The position numbers were made by a program, and so were the translations under genes. Under the pieces are notes generated by a model. It did not search any database. It was not told where the DNA came from and worked only from the letters and a program-made list of their open reading frames with translations. 64,000 nucleotides of DNA from Tetragonia tetragonoides. Lineage: Eukaryota > Streptophyta > Magnoliopsida > Caryophyllales > Aizoaceae. The stretch is taken from positions 14,687,001-14,751,000 of the forward strand of contig CM076146.1 in the NCBI GenBank assembly GCA_038025085.1, read 5' to 3'. Below are positions 1 through 10,189 of this stretch, one piece after another. Each line of letters begins with the position of its first letter. Position 1 is the stretch's first letter.

Positions 1-341
1 TTGCCTTTTCTTGCACTTTTTACCTTTTCTTTACTTTATTCCCTAAATTATGTCGTACTCGTTACTGCATAACACATTGCATACTTAGAGATCAGACGGG
101 AATAATCGAGTCAGAGTAGCATTCATATCAAATGTATGCATAAAACAGGAATCCAAAGTTTGAAGACCAATGTTTACAAAATAATTCTATATTGTTCAGT
201 TGGAGTCATCATCGCCATTGTTATCAGCCTCATCCTCGACGGAAGGCCCTGACCATAGTTCTAGCCGAAAAAAGGAAAGAGCCCTGAGTACTGAACGAGC
301 TATAAATAGGCCTGCTGTTGTTAGGCCTCATATCCCGTCCA

Positions 342-2999
342 TCATACACTGGTGCATGCATAGGAGTACCTGCCGAAAACCCCGCTCCAAAAGAAGCTCT
401 CCGTGGCTTGACTGGCAAAGTCCATAGCCACATTCTGATATGAAGGCCCAGCTTGAGGCACATCCCACCCAGGGGCTTTCACCCAACCTCCAGCCATAGG
501 GGTCACAATAGACCTACTACCAAAAGAAGGCTGAAAACCCGCTGGAGAAAACATCTCAGGCACAGGAATGTGAGGCATGGAAGGTCCGGGCGCCTCATCA
601 ACAGGAGGCCTGGTCGCAGCTACAGCTGGTGAACAAGCAACGGACGGTCTGCTTGCCGAAGAGGTCCTCGCAGCAGACGAGTGTCGGGGTCCCACAGAGG
701 ACGAAGACCGTGACATCTACACACAATCAAGACCAAATGTTAGACTAAGCACTCCACTTAGCTAAACAAAAGACAAAAGTGTACTTACACTAGCAGTCCT
801 GGATCGAGAACTCTTCCCTTCACCCATCACTCGGCTATAGCCTTTCTTCAATAAGTGGATGAGCTAGAAGACTTGAAAAGTCTGCTTCCGGTTCAGCTAC
901 AAGAAGAAACAAAAGATAGAGTCAGCATTCAAAAGCAACACACACAAAAAAAAAAAAAAAAAAAAAAACTGCAAGAAGGGATAAAAACATAGCCCCGTAC
1001 AACCATCAGGCAAGGGTAAGCCCTCCACGACCTCTTCATCAGCAATGTGTAAAGGGAGCACCTCTACTATACGTCCCCCACTCTCACCAATGTACCTCAC
1101 CTCATTATTCGGCAAGGTCACACTTGGGGGTTGGCCACGAGGAACTCTGGAATGGGACCTCCTGGGACCATAAGGAGCCAAACGATCCGCCTACAAGACA
1201 GAAAAGTCAATATATCACACATATAGCTGAAAAGGCACAAATAAAGATCTTACCTCAGAAGTAAGGTCCGGCATCAGACGGCCCAAGAAATAGGCCAGAT
1301 ATACAGTTGTACGGTCCAAACTAGCAATCTCCGGCTCAACAAACTCCATGGCCGCCTTTCCACGAGTCACGATCCCCAAATCTTCTACGCTCAGGCTGCG
1401 CAGGTAGAACATAGTCATAGGAGGATCCTCCGGAACTAGATGAGCACCCAAGACAGGATAGACCAGCCGAGTCAAACGGTCCCCCAAGTACCACGCAAAG
1501 CCAAATGGCCCCTCAAAGACCACCCGCAAGGTGGATACCCTAAAGGACTCGGCGGTAATATGGGGCGGAACCCCGGGAGTACCGTCAAAGGCAGTCCACG
1601 ACACCTGCAGATTACAAGATCGGAGTTCATTCACATCAAATGGACCAAAAAATACATACAAAAGAAAATCGGAGGCAACATACCTCAGATGCAGCATGAC
1701 TCTCAAAGGTAGTCCGAAAATGCTCCAAAGAGGTAAATGGGTGGTTATCCCTACCAACCCACCGTGAACCTAGTGAGAACATCCTAAAACTAGGACGGTG
1801 AGGACCAAAAGCGGAAAAATACTCAAAGAACCACAGCTTCCATACAAGCAAGAACAGTCAGATATAAGCTCTCCTACAAAGCAGGCACATGCAAAGAAAA
1901 GGGAAACATATATGCCTACCTCCATTATCCTCCACGGGCCCGAGATAGACACTCTCCGACTCGTCGACTTAGGCCTGCAAGCCTGGCGACACCACCTCAC
2001 TAAAGAAGCATATGCGGGAGCACCAAAGTTGTACTCATGGACTTTGGACAAGTCGTCCAAACATGTCAAGAAGCCAACTTGACACACGCTTTTCTTCTGG
2101 GCAAAAATTGGTCGCCCCCAACAAGTAAGCTAAGAAATACGAGCCCTCTGCTCCTCAGTAAGTCCCTGCTCCGCCAAGGCTGCCCATAACCTCAGCAAGG
2201 AAACTCGGTAATCTCTAAAATGGGCAGACACAGGTCCATAGCTCAAGCAACCTATCACTCTGCCAGTAGTAACTCGGGTCATACTGTACACGACTCCCTC
2301 TATAGGAAAAGCAAGTCAGTACAGCAAACCAATAAGGGGTAGGAAACATCTCCCCCGCAGGTGTGGAAAGTGTTCGTGGTATCCCAAAATCTCTCCAATA
2401 ACCCCCGGGCAATTATCCTGGTAACCCTAGAATGACAAGCCGGGATAACCGACAAAAAGTGCTCAAAACCCAAACCCTGCACTATCTCCCTAACTCTCAC
2501 CGAAAATGTGTCCAACATCATGGCCCAATGAGAAGTGGACCCATGAGCTTGCAGCAGAATACCAACACCCTAGCCAACAAATAAATATTTTTCAACACCC
2601 CATATGCTACAAATACAGCCAAAATAATTCCACACAAATTATATACAGCTGTCCACCAATCCAGTACAAATCCCAATTTGTTCGTGTGCCGAAACACTAA
2701 CAATTCAAATTTTCAGTTCAAAAAAAATATATACTGAACAGAACCAAAAAAAATAGAGAGAGTCAGAAACATACCAACTGAAGGTTAGACAGATGACTCT
2801 GCCTATCCATGAGCAAAACACTACGGACCCAAACCCTAGACGGGCGCCAGCCCACACACATAAACGAATCCTGGTACAAATTTGTCCCATCTACATGTCG
2901 GGAAAGGGGTGTACTAGAAGATGAAAGCCTAGTGCGAAAGAGGTCCCGGTTTTCCTCCTCCTCACCCATGGGACATTTTCCTTTATCCGTGGGAGTCAT
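342..2999 (-). CDS. Plant mobile domain (PMD, aminotransferase-like) protein, multi-exon, antisense within the Tat element
   Basis: Read on the minus strand from ATG at 2999. Exon 1 (2999-2775) encodes an acidic head and ends at a GTATGT donor. Next comes an exon around 2545-2210 whose reading has the PMD pattern: a GF-x-x-FL motif, then LLERFWDTTNTF, then GEMFPTPYWF. Further exons lie at about 2090-1925 (HEYNFGAPAYASLVR, the conserved YxWG...L..LYR region, then ISGPW), about 1850-1640 (LWFFEYF), 1640-1255 (ends at GTAAGATC), 1190-1010 (starts after TTGTAG) and a serine/proline-rich tail to the stop at 342. PMD proteins relate to MAIN/MAIL1 and also occur inside transposons. Splice sites beyond exon 1 are approximate and at least one junction does not join in frame as drawn, so the gene may be decayed. 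It is not gag or pol and runs opposite to the host element. Confidence 0.6.
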
Positions 3000-3349
3000 A
3001 GAAGAAGAATGAAGTTTTTTCTCTCACCCAGTGAAAATTTCAAGTTTCAAATCCGCAATAAACAAGTACCCATTCAACAATGCAACCCAAAATTTAGCAA
3101 CTAGGCGGAAAAATAAACAAGTTCAAGACAAAAATCAAAGAATTTGGTCAAGAATTGACTTACCTTGAAGAAGTTGAAGCACTCAACAATGGAGCTAACT
3201 CTCGACAAGGCTCTCGACGAAGAAGAAGATTAGTGCAGCAAAACGTGAAAAAATTCACGACAAACTATTTTGGCCTGCTCAAGTCGAGAGCCACTAGCGG
3301 CTCTCGCCAAAAGCCCAGAGCCGCTACAGCCAATTTCCAATTCGGTTCA

Positions 3350-3705
3350 GTCAATGATTGCTTAAGCTATTGCGGTTAAACTATCCTTTTCTACGAAGTC
3401 ACAAAGTCGGGTCAGTCAATGATCGCTTAAGCTATTGCGGTTAAACTGTCCTTTTTTACGAAGTCACAAAGTTGGGTCAGTCAATGATCACTTAAGCTAT
3501 TGCGGTTAAACTGTCCTTTTCTACGAAGTCACAAAGTCGGGTCGGTCAATGATCGCTTAAGCTATTGGGGTCAAACTGTCCTTTTCTACGAGGTTACTTA
3601 TTTTGTGTCAATGATTGCTTAAATTATTGCGGTTATACTGTATTTTGTTTTTTATGTGTTCCAGTCAATGATTGCTTAAGCTATTGCATTTAAACTATTC
3701 ATATG
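3350..3705 (+). repeat. 65-bp tandem repeat array in the 3' UTR of the Tat element
   Basis: Units starting GTCAATGATTGCTTAAGC occur at 3350, 3415, 3480, 3545, 3607 and 3664. The first three steps are exactly 65 bp and the last two shrink to 62 and 57 bp as the units diverge. The array sits between the antisense PMD gene and the polypurine tract. Variable tandem repeats at this place are known for Tat elements and can seed satellite DNA. Confidence 0.9.
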
Positions 3706-4110
3706 TTTTAACCATTTTACAGCCGTCATTTTGACCGCGTTGTCTCGTCGACTTTTTCGTTTCTCGTGCAGAGACGGAATCTCGACACCCGCCGAGCGGT
3801 GTTTAGTCACCATTTGTCGAAGCACTCTACGCTGATCATTCTCAAAGTATTAATAATTTTTTCATCCACTCTGAATACAGGTCCCCGGCAGACGTTTAGA
3901 GCATCTACGAGCGGTGTTCTATCCTGCTAACTATAAACTTTATTTTTCTTGTGTTCACAAAGACGAAATCTTAGCATGCTACAAGCATGTCCCAACTTAG
4001 GTTTGTTTTCATATGTCTACATACTGTTCACTCTCACACACCATGTGCACATCAGCATCCTGCATGTCGCCTTCGAAATACTTTGATCTTCACTTTTACT
4101 CAAGCTCAAT

Positions 4111-4125
4111 CAAAGTGGGGGCTTC
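4111..4125 (+). other. Polypurine tract of the Tat element
   Basis: CAAAGTGGGGGCTTC directly precedes the LTR start TGTAGACGCC at 4126. A purine-rich run against a TG start is the expected plus-strand primer site. Confidence 0.8.
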
Positions 4126-4441
4126 TGTAGACGCCAAAAAAGTGTCTTCATATTTCTCCGCAAAATCCCAATGATAAAAGGAGTAATTTATAAATTTCAA
4201 TGCTATTTTTGCTTTAATAGGTAAAATAAGGTCTCAGGTTTTTCCTCGATCACTCCTTCATTCCAGTCCCATTCAAAAGCCCCGTTCAAGAGCTTTTCAA
4301 CGACACCTCTCACGACTTTTTCCGACTCCCAGGTGCCAAGTTGCGAATTGGGGGTAGAACCGTCTTTTGCCGCCAAAGGGTAAAACGGTATTTTCATATT
4401 TTTTGGAACACTAAAATTCCTCCGGAAAATTATAATAGATT

Positions 4442-4516
4442 GGATGTCGTCATTATGACGACATCCAGCTAGCAGCTGACAGCCGTCAGCGGCCCTGGAA
4501 TAAAATCCAGGGCCGC
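4442..4516 (+). promoter_or_regulatory. Two perfect hairpins in the LTR upstream of its TATA box
   Basis: First: GGATGTCGTCA, TTA loop, TGACGACATCC. Second, at 4489-4516: GCGGCCCTGG, 8-nt loop, CCAGGGCCGC. Both arms match without mismatch. The block is much richer in G+C than its surroundings and lies about 115-190 bp before TATAAATA. The role is unknown; enhancer-like protein sites or remnants of an internal palindrome are possible. Confidence 0.7.
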
Positions 4517-4632
4517 TAGCGGCTGTGGCCTGAGCCGCTAACGACCCTCGCTAAGTCTCCAAGCCCGACTATTTTTCAGCCCAAAATTCAAAATTCGGCT
4601 CCCTTCACCCGTCCAATCCTACTTCCTGCGCC

Positions 4633-4640
4633 TATAAATA
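4633..4640 (+). promoter_or_regulatory. TATA box of the Tat LTR
   Basis: TATAAATA in the context GCGCCTATAAATACGACC, followed about 30 bp later by CAGTTCAAAACACACAG, a plausible start region. This fits the U3/R boundary of the LTR. Confidence 0.6.
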
Positions 4641-5699
4641 CGACCCTCCTCCCTCAGTTCAAAACACACAGTCTACAGTTGACAACCTCCATTCTCGGTT
4701 GAGTACTCCCGAGCTTCTCCCTTTTTCTTCCAAATTTGAGATCTTGTCTTTACTATTTTTGTCAAATATAGCCTACAGTTCAGGTGCTAACTCCTGAGGG
4801 CTCAAACTAAATTGCTTGCCTAATGGTTTATTTTCTAGTCGTCATAATGTAGATATCATGCTAGTAAACGTCTTTCATTGCTTCCTAAATATTGTATGTC
4901 CAAGCATGTCTAGTCGTTGTGCGTGCTGCTCAATTTGTCAATCGAATGCATGTCTAAACAAGGGTTAAAAATAAATGTTGTGATGCTTGTGATGAACCAA
5001 TTAATAGTCTAAGTCTAGGTTGTTAATCCGGTTTGTGTGGGAGTCATATCTTTAAATTATTAAGCAAACTTGAGTTAGTAGAGACCGTCATAAAACGGGC
5101 GAGTTGGGTGCCTAACACCTTCCCACCTCGTACCTTCTCCCCCGAACTTATTATTCTTGGGTACTCATATGTTCTATATGAGCGGGAGTCTTTCTGAAAA
5201 CATGATTAGTTCACTTATCGCGCTATTGGGTTGTCCCTTCGGTTTTGTCCATTCGATAAAACGCCGATAGCAGATTTGTAACCTCTTTTATGGTTTTTAT
5301 TCAATTCAAGTCTTTACAAAAGCTTTTCTAACTCGATGATCCCTTGAACTTATCTAAACCCCCAACTTACAAATTTTCTATAAGGACGTACTCCGTGGAA
5401 ACAGATGAATGGAAAATTCGGGTCCTTTCAACTTTTGAAAATGTTGCCAATAGTAAGCTATGACAACACTTAATATAACCGTTGGCTCAAGTATAGGCTT
5501 TGGCTACTGTTATACTAAAACTGTTGTCTTTGATCAGTTTTGACCCTGATTTTTACTAAAAGTAAGGAGGTAGGCCAATGTTTTAACCGAAATTAAAGTG
5601 TCGCCTTAAGATTTCCCTCAGTAAATTTTCACTAAAAGTTGGGTTTTTTTATATTTCATTTTACCTAAACACCTTTTCCCTCAAACGGCACATTCACAC

Positions 5700-5851
5700 A
5701 CAAACTCAAGGCATCACATTCATTTACTCCCAGCAAAAGCAGACGAACCCTAATTCTCTCAGCTCACTCGCAAAATCATTCTAGCCCGAATTCCAAAGGT
5801 CACTCGCAGTTTCAGGCTAGCGAAACAAACAATATATCTCTCTGGCCCCAA
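5700..5851 (+). other. Leader-like exon of unknown origin ending at a splice donor
   Basis: C-rich, CT- and CA-rich sequence (CCCTAATTCTCTCAGCTCACTCGC) leads to CAAATTCAG followed by GTATGTTTCC, a good plant donor. It resembles a transcribed 5' UTR. It could belong to the ubiquitin-conjugating gene fragment downstream, whose relatives have an intron in the 5' UTR. No coding sequence is recognised in it. Confidence 0.3.
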
Positions 5852-6039
5852 ATTCAGGTATGTTTCCTGGATCTTCTAAATTTTGTGGTTGTGCTCTAAA
5901 ATTGTAATTTACAATCTTCGTTATTTCTTCTGTTTCTCAGAAGTTGTGCGGTATCTTGCTGCTCAGAAATTTCATGGCTGGTTTTTTTCTTCCCCTTATC
6001 ACTCTCTCACTTCGTAGTCTCCAGGTCATTTTCTTCAAG

Positions 6040-8289
6040 GTACTTATTTAATTCTGGTTTTTTTTTTATTTTTTTATTTTTGTAGTGTGTGAGTCAGCTA
6101 GTTGCTGGTCATAAGGAAAGCGTTTCATAGCTTTGGATGTTGGATCTACTGAAACGCAGGACACAGTGTGTTTTAACGTATGGAAAAGTTATCATTTGTC
6201 CTTACTATGATTGAAGCAATTGTGAAGAAGGAATTGGTAGTTACTAGTGACAGTGGAGATGTTAATTCTTTGCCTGAGACTTTTTATCTATAGACTGTGC
6301 TATTTTTACAGCCTTCTACTAGTCTTCATGTTATGTACATCTTGCTTCTCGGAACCCCATTTGAGGTGGGATCATACTGGAAATAATTGTTGCTTTGTGC
6401 TGTTCCTGGTTGTATATTCTCTTGGTGCTTTCTGCAATCATGTATCTGCAACTTGTCATAATTTATGCTTTATGCCATTGTTGTCTCATCTATTGAGATT
6501 TATTAAACCTCTTGTCTATTATCAGAATTTTGGACATGTTTATAAGAGGCTACCTTAACAAAGTAGCATAGAACTCTAAACTATCTATGTACCATATGCA
6601 CCTTAACATTTATTCGTGTTCTACTTTGTTTCTATTATTAATAGAATCGGTTGTTCTTGAAACTTATCAATTATGTTAGCAATTCCTGATGCGGGAGCGA
6701 CATGCATGAATAATAATAAACATCCTACACTCCATTACATAGATTTTAACAATGATCTTGATTCATCTTTATGGCTCTTGAAGCCTAAAGAAGGTATTTC
6801 TCAAGGAGAACTAAAAGAACGTTCGATCTTAATTCTGTTATGTTCATTCATGGAGCATGTTATTTTATGATTATGAATGACATTAATTCTTACAAGACAG
6901 ATCCTTTGGAGTGTTAATGGAAGATCGGGATTAAAGCTATTGCTATATGATCGTGCTCACTATCAAGAATCTCGTAATCTTGGCAGTTCTGACAGTTGTT
7001 CTTTTTTTAGCCATAATTCACTCATACAACTTTAAAACATAATGATTCAAAGTGCTATGAAAAGATAAGATCGAGATCTAGAACTTTCATGTTCTGGTTT
7101 TTGCTGATTCAAAGCCGAAGATGGTCAACAATGATCTAGAAGTTACGAAACAGATTCCTTGCGCGCCAAGGCAACGAGTTTAGCTTAGTTATTGTTTCCT
7201 AATTGGTTTCTAATTGTTTTAGGCGTGTTTTGATTATTTTTAGGAAAGTTTTAGTTTGATTATTTTGTTTTAGGAAAGTATTTTATCCTAGTTTATTTAG
7301 TATTCCTATTTGCATTAGGTTTGATTATCTATAAAGGTCACGCCCCATACTTGGAAACGCAGACTATTATTGAATAAATTCAGATTACAAGTGAAACTTG
7401 TGTTAAGCTAGCCTTTGTGGTAGTGTTATCGATTCTACTTTTGTGGAGAGTCAACCTCTTGTTCGTTTGCTTTGGTGGATTACGTTCAAGATCCATTCTT
7501 GATTAGTGTTCTTTGTGGCGCAGCCTAAGAGTATTGTTCAAGAAATATCTTCTTTATTGTTCTTTATCAATCAAGATCCAATCTTTATCCATTCAATCAC
7601 TTCCACTATGTTAAATTGCGTCCCTAACACATCAATTCTTGATATCATTTACGAATATAAGAACACCGTTTTTGGAAGAAAGCAATATCGAGAGGAAAGA
7701 AGTGATGAATGGTTTCACCCGCTAATACATTCTTTCGGTTGGCGAGTGGGCGTTGTTTTGTTTGTTTGTGTTTTTATTTTTGTTTGTTAAGTTGTGATCT
7801 TTATGTTTTCGGGTTTTGATTTGATTGTTAAAACTAAATTGTCTGATATGTTTTGCCCGATATTTGAATGTCAATTTCTGTTGGTTTGGTCATGTTGCTT
7901 ATGATGTAAAGGTCAAGAGCAATTTTGTGCAACTTAAGTTGTAAAGGCTTTAAACTGTAAATTAGGCTCTGTGATTTCTGTTTTACCAGTTTGATTCGTC
8001 TTTACTATAGTTACGAATCTAGTTGGATGAGATGGTTGTCAGTGTCAAATCTTTTTATGTAGTATGTAGCATTTTAATCTTAATTGCCATGGAAAAAAAG
8101 GTATTGTGTGGGCTCTATAACATTCTAAACTATGGTATACTTGTTGTATAATTTGTTCTGTAACATTCTCTCCATCTTCATTTTGACCATTAAACTAGTG
8201 TTACTTGTTTGGGTGGGTCATTCATGTCCCATGTAGTGCTTAAGTTATTTGTATTGCTGCTAATCTAGGGTAGTTTCTAGTCAATGTTG
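6040..8289 (+). other. Stretch with no recognised gene
   Basis: AT-rich non-coding sequence. Short open frames at 6247-6558, 6673-6870 and 7506-7790 have no recognisable domain. The part at 7200-7520 (runs of TTTTAGGAAAGT, then TATAAAGGTCACGCC, then TGGCGCAGCC near 7515) looks like a decayed LTR followed by a primer-site-like sequence, but no partner LTR or pol was found. Confidence 0.4.
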
Positions 8290-8430
8290 TAGGCGGTGAG
8301 GATGTTGACTCCTGTAAGGAAGAGGTTGATAAGGGACTTTAAGCGCCTTCAGCAAGATCCACAAGTTGGGAATTTGGATCAGATTTGCTTCTCAAGATAA
8401 TGGCATAATGCTGTAGTAAGCTGTCATATT
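8290..8430 (+). pseudogene. Fragment of a RAD6/UBC2-type ubiquitin-conjugating enzyme E2 gene
   Basis: After an acceptor-like TTGTAG, an ATG at 8302 opens a frame reading MLTPVRKRLIRDFKRLQQDP, essentially the start of plant RAD6-type E2 enzymes. It then diverges, hits a TAA, and resumes with a WHNAVV-like stretch matching the family's WNAVIFG region. GTATGTT follows as a donor-like site. The catalytic cysteine and the rest of the roughly 150-residue protein are missing. It is therefore a non-functional first coding exon. Its family conjugates ubiquitin in the nucleus (histone H2B, DNA-damage tolerance). It lies about 0.6 kb from a fragment of an unrelated gene, which suggests capture by a transposon or an old deletion. 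Confidence 0.75.
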
Positions 8431-9046
8431 TAGGTATGTTAAAAACAAAAAAAATAAATAAAATTGGACTACAGTGCTCGTGCTATTCTCCTGCTTTGGC
8501 TCAATGTGTGCTTTGTAAACCTTTGGTTTAATGATTGTGGTTTTGTTCCTTACTCCGTGATTCAGATGCTCTTTTTGCTTTTTTGATGACCACTGTCATA
8601 TACTACAACGAATTGACCAACAGTTTTAAAGTTCAAACGAGGACCATAACTTCTCTAATGCAAATGTAATGTTGACTGTATTATCTGATTTTTTATGCAC
8701 CTTGATTTTAAGTGTGAGATCACACTGATTTTGCTGTGTCTTCATTCAATTTTAGTGATGTGAAGCTGTGAATTTGCAAATGCTAGATTGATAATTTCTA
8801 TGTTGAGTTAAGTGCGCTATAGATATCTTGAAATCAGTAAGTTAGATCTGCGATTTTGAGAAACTTTGAGTTCATGTGATATAATGTGCTCTTTTTGTGT
8901 AATATATATGTAGCATTATACTGTTGGTGTCCCTTTACTTTATGTTTGAAATTCTCTATGTCAGTGGGACAAAATCCTTCCAGATGAAAGATGTTTTTGT
9001 CCTTGTGTATGGTTATATAGAACTAAGCTGATTGTTTCTACTACAG

Positions 9047-9117
9047 GTTATTGTTGGCTATCTCCTTGTTGCTTCAATGATTGGACCAGGAGATCTGAAA
9101 TGTGTTAGTGAATTGGA
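9047..9117 (+). pseudogene. Single-exon fragment of a KEA-type K+/H+ antiporter gene
   Basis: Follows a clean acceptor (TTTCTACTACAG). The reading VIVGYLLVASMIGPGDLKC, then VSEL, matches the transmembrane segment with the GYLLAGS-IIGPGGL motif of plant KEA4/5/6 potassium-efflux antiporters. No donor follows; the sequence runs into a T-rich stretch. No other KEA exon was recognised nearby. It is a remnant of 23 or 24 codons, not a gene. Confidence 0.65.
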
Positions 9118-9889
9118 TAATTTTTTTTTTCTAGTTCCTTATTTCTGGATAGTCTGATAGTGTTTTTATTTTTTTTTGTGCTTATTTTATTTTTGTTTTC
9201 ATTATTTTACAGGTTTCCTTGATTGATTGCAATTTATAACTAGATTATGTTTCTTTTAATGAGGTTATTTCTTTCCATTTCTATGTCTCTTATTTTGATT
9301 TTAAGAGTTTTAAGAGAAGTTTCTCTTGCTGATTTGCTACTGGTTCATGTAATCCAGCACGCAGTCATTCTTGAGGCCGCGATAGTAAATATCTTATTAA
9401 AGCACATGCTCTACAAAACAACAACTGAGTCTCTCAAGTCTTCATCGTGTAGGGGAAAACAAAATACAACAGATGCAGTCTCATTGTATGTCCCATCATG
9501 CCACAATATCCTTCGTTCTCAGCTTTCCCTGTAGACAACAATACTGCTTGCGTGCTCGTGTCATTTCTGTACAATAGAACCTCCTTATCTTGAAGGTTTG
9601 GAGATGATACATGATCTTACTTTCATGTAGGGGTTGGATGACTTCTTCTCTTGGAGCAAAGTATGAGATCAACGTGTTTATATTATGAATATTAATGTTA
9701 TGCATGAAGGTTTCTTTTTTTTTTTTTGGAGGGATCACCTTGTAATACATACAGTATATACCAAATATTTTATTTTGATAATACAAAGTGTTTTGTAATG
9801 ATCAAAGACCTTACATATGCCATTATTGTGTGATACCAATATATCATGAAAGCATCATATATACATGGCGGTATTGGGCCATCTTGCCA
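9118..9889 (+). other. Stretch with no recognised gene
   Basis: An open frame at 9247-9534 (95 codons, hydrophobic start) has no domain that I recognise. There is a T run near 9716-9729. Nothing else is supported. Confidence 0.4.
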
Positions 9890-10182
9890 AAACAAGTGTT
9901 GTCATAGAGAGAAAAACTGTGGCCTTAGCTTCGGATTAGGATAATGAAAAAGCGTTGATATAGATGAACAAAAGCGTTGGCATGTAAAAGCGTTGGCTTT
10001 GATACTTTTTGGCGACACTTGTAGAAAGTGTTGGCATAGCCTGAAAAAGCGTTGGCTTAGACTTATGCTAACGCCTATCAAAGGCAACGGCTGGAAAAGT
10101 GTTGGCTAAGGTCTTTGCCAACACTTTTCCTACATTAAGAGACTTTTGGGGCGTTGTCTAAGCCCGTTTTTCTTATAGTATA
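9890..10182. repeat. CACTA-like subterminal repeat region
   Basis: Contains AAGCGTTGGC or close variants at least five times, plus TTTGCCAACACTTTTCC in inverted orientation, and ends CGTTTTTCTTATAGTA. Dense short motifs in both orientations beside the terminus are the transposase-binding arrangement of plant CACTA elements. The end base differs from the canonical CACTA. Confidence 0.55.
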
Positions 10183-10189
10183 AACACAT

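Larger units (their letters stand above)
1..5430 (+). mobile_element. 3' portion of a Tat-lineage Ty3/gypsy LTR retrotransposon
   Basis: The window opens inside this element; gag-pol and the 5' LTR lie off the left edge. Seen in order: an antisense intron-containing gene (342-2999), a 65-bp tandem array (3350-3705), a purine-rich tract directly before TGTAGACGCC (4126), and an LTR of about 1.3 kb ending near 5430 in CA. The LTR carries a block at about 5065-5150 (AGAGACCG..., GAGTTGGGTGCCTAACAC, then CGTACC and CCCGAACT) that recurs in two other LTRs here (20545-22070 minus, 22076-22372 plus). TGTAGAC starts, an extra antisense gene and tandem repeats in the 3' untranslated region are known of plant Tat elements (Ogre, Grande, Retand). 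The lineage is inferred because no pol sequence is visible. The right end is the least certain boundary. Confidence 0.75.
4126..5430 (+). repeat. 3' LTR of the Tat element
   Basis: Starts TGTAGACGCC and probably ends GGTCCTTTCA (5421-5430). It has a TATA box at 4633-4640, two perfect hairpins just upstream, and the block GTGCCTAACACCTTCCCA near 5108. The 5' LTR is outside the window, so the right boundary rests only on the CA end and the change of sequence character after it. Confidence 0.65.
5431..10182. mobile_element. Candidate CACTA-type element carrying host gene fragments
   Basis: The right end (9890-10182) is packed with AAGCGTTGGC and GTGTTGGC motifs in both orientations and closes in CCCGTTTTTCTTATAGTA. 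Reversed, this reads TACTATAAGAAAAACGGG, one base from a CACTA terminus. The left part (5440-5560) has weaker related motifs (GTTGCCAATAG, CCGTTGGCTC, CTGTTGTC). Between them lie a leader-like stretch ending in a splice donor (5700-5851), a ubiquitin-conjugating gene fragment (8290-8430) and a KEA fragment (9047-9117), with no transposase. A CACTA terminus on the left was not found, so a single element is an inference; two unrelated remnants are possible. Confidence 0.35.

Noticed and set aside
4203..4397. Minus-strand 64-codon frame in the Tat LTR
   Set aside because: No domain, and it lies in U3 of the LTR. An AT-rich chance frame is more likely.
6247..6558. 103-codon hydrophobic frame
   Set aside because: Cys/Leu/Phe-rich reading of T-rich DNA with no splice context or known domain.
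7180..7560. LTR followed by a TGGCGCAGCC primer site
   Set aside because: No second LTR, polypurine tract or gag-pol could be tied to it.
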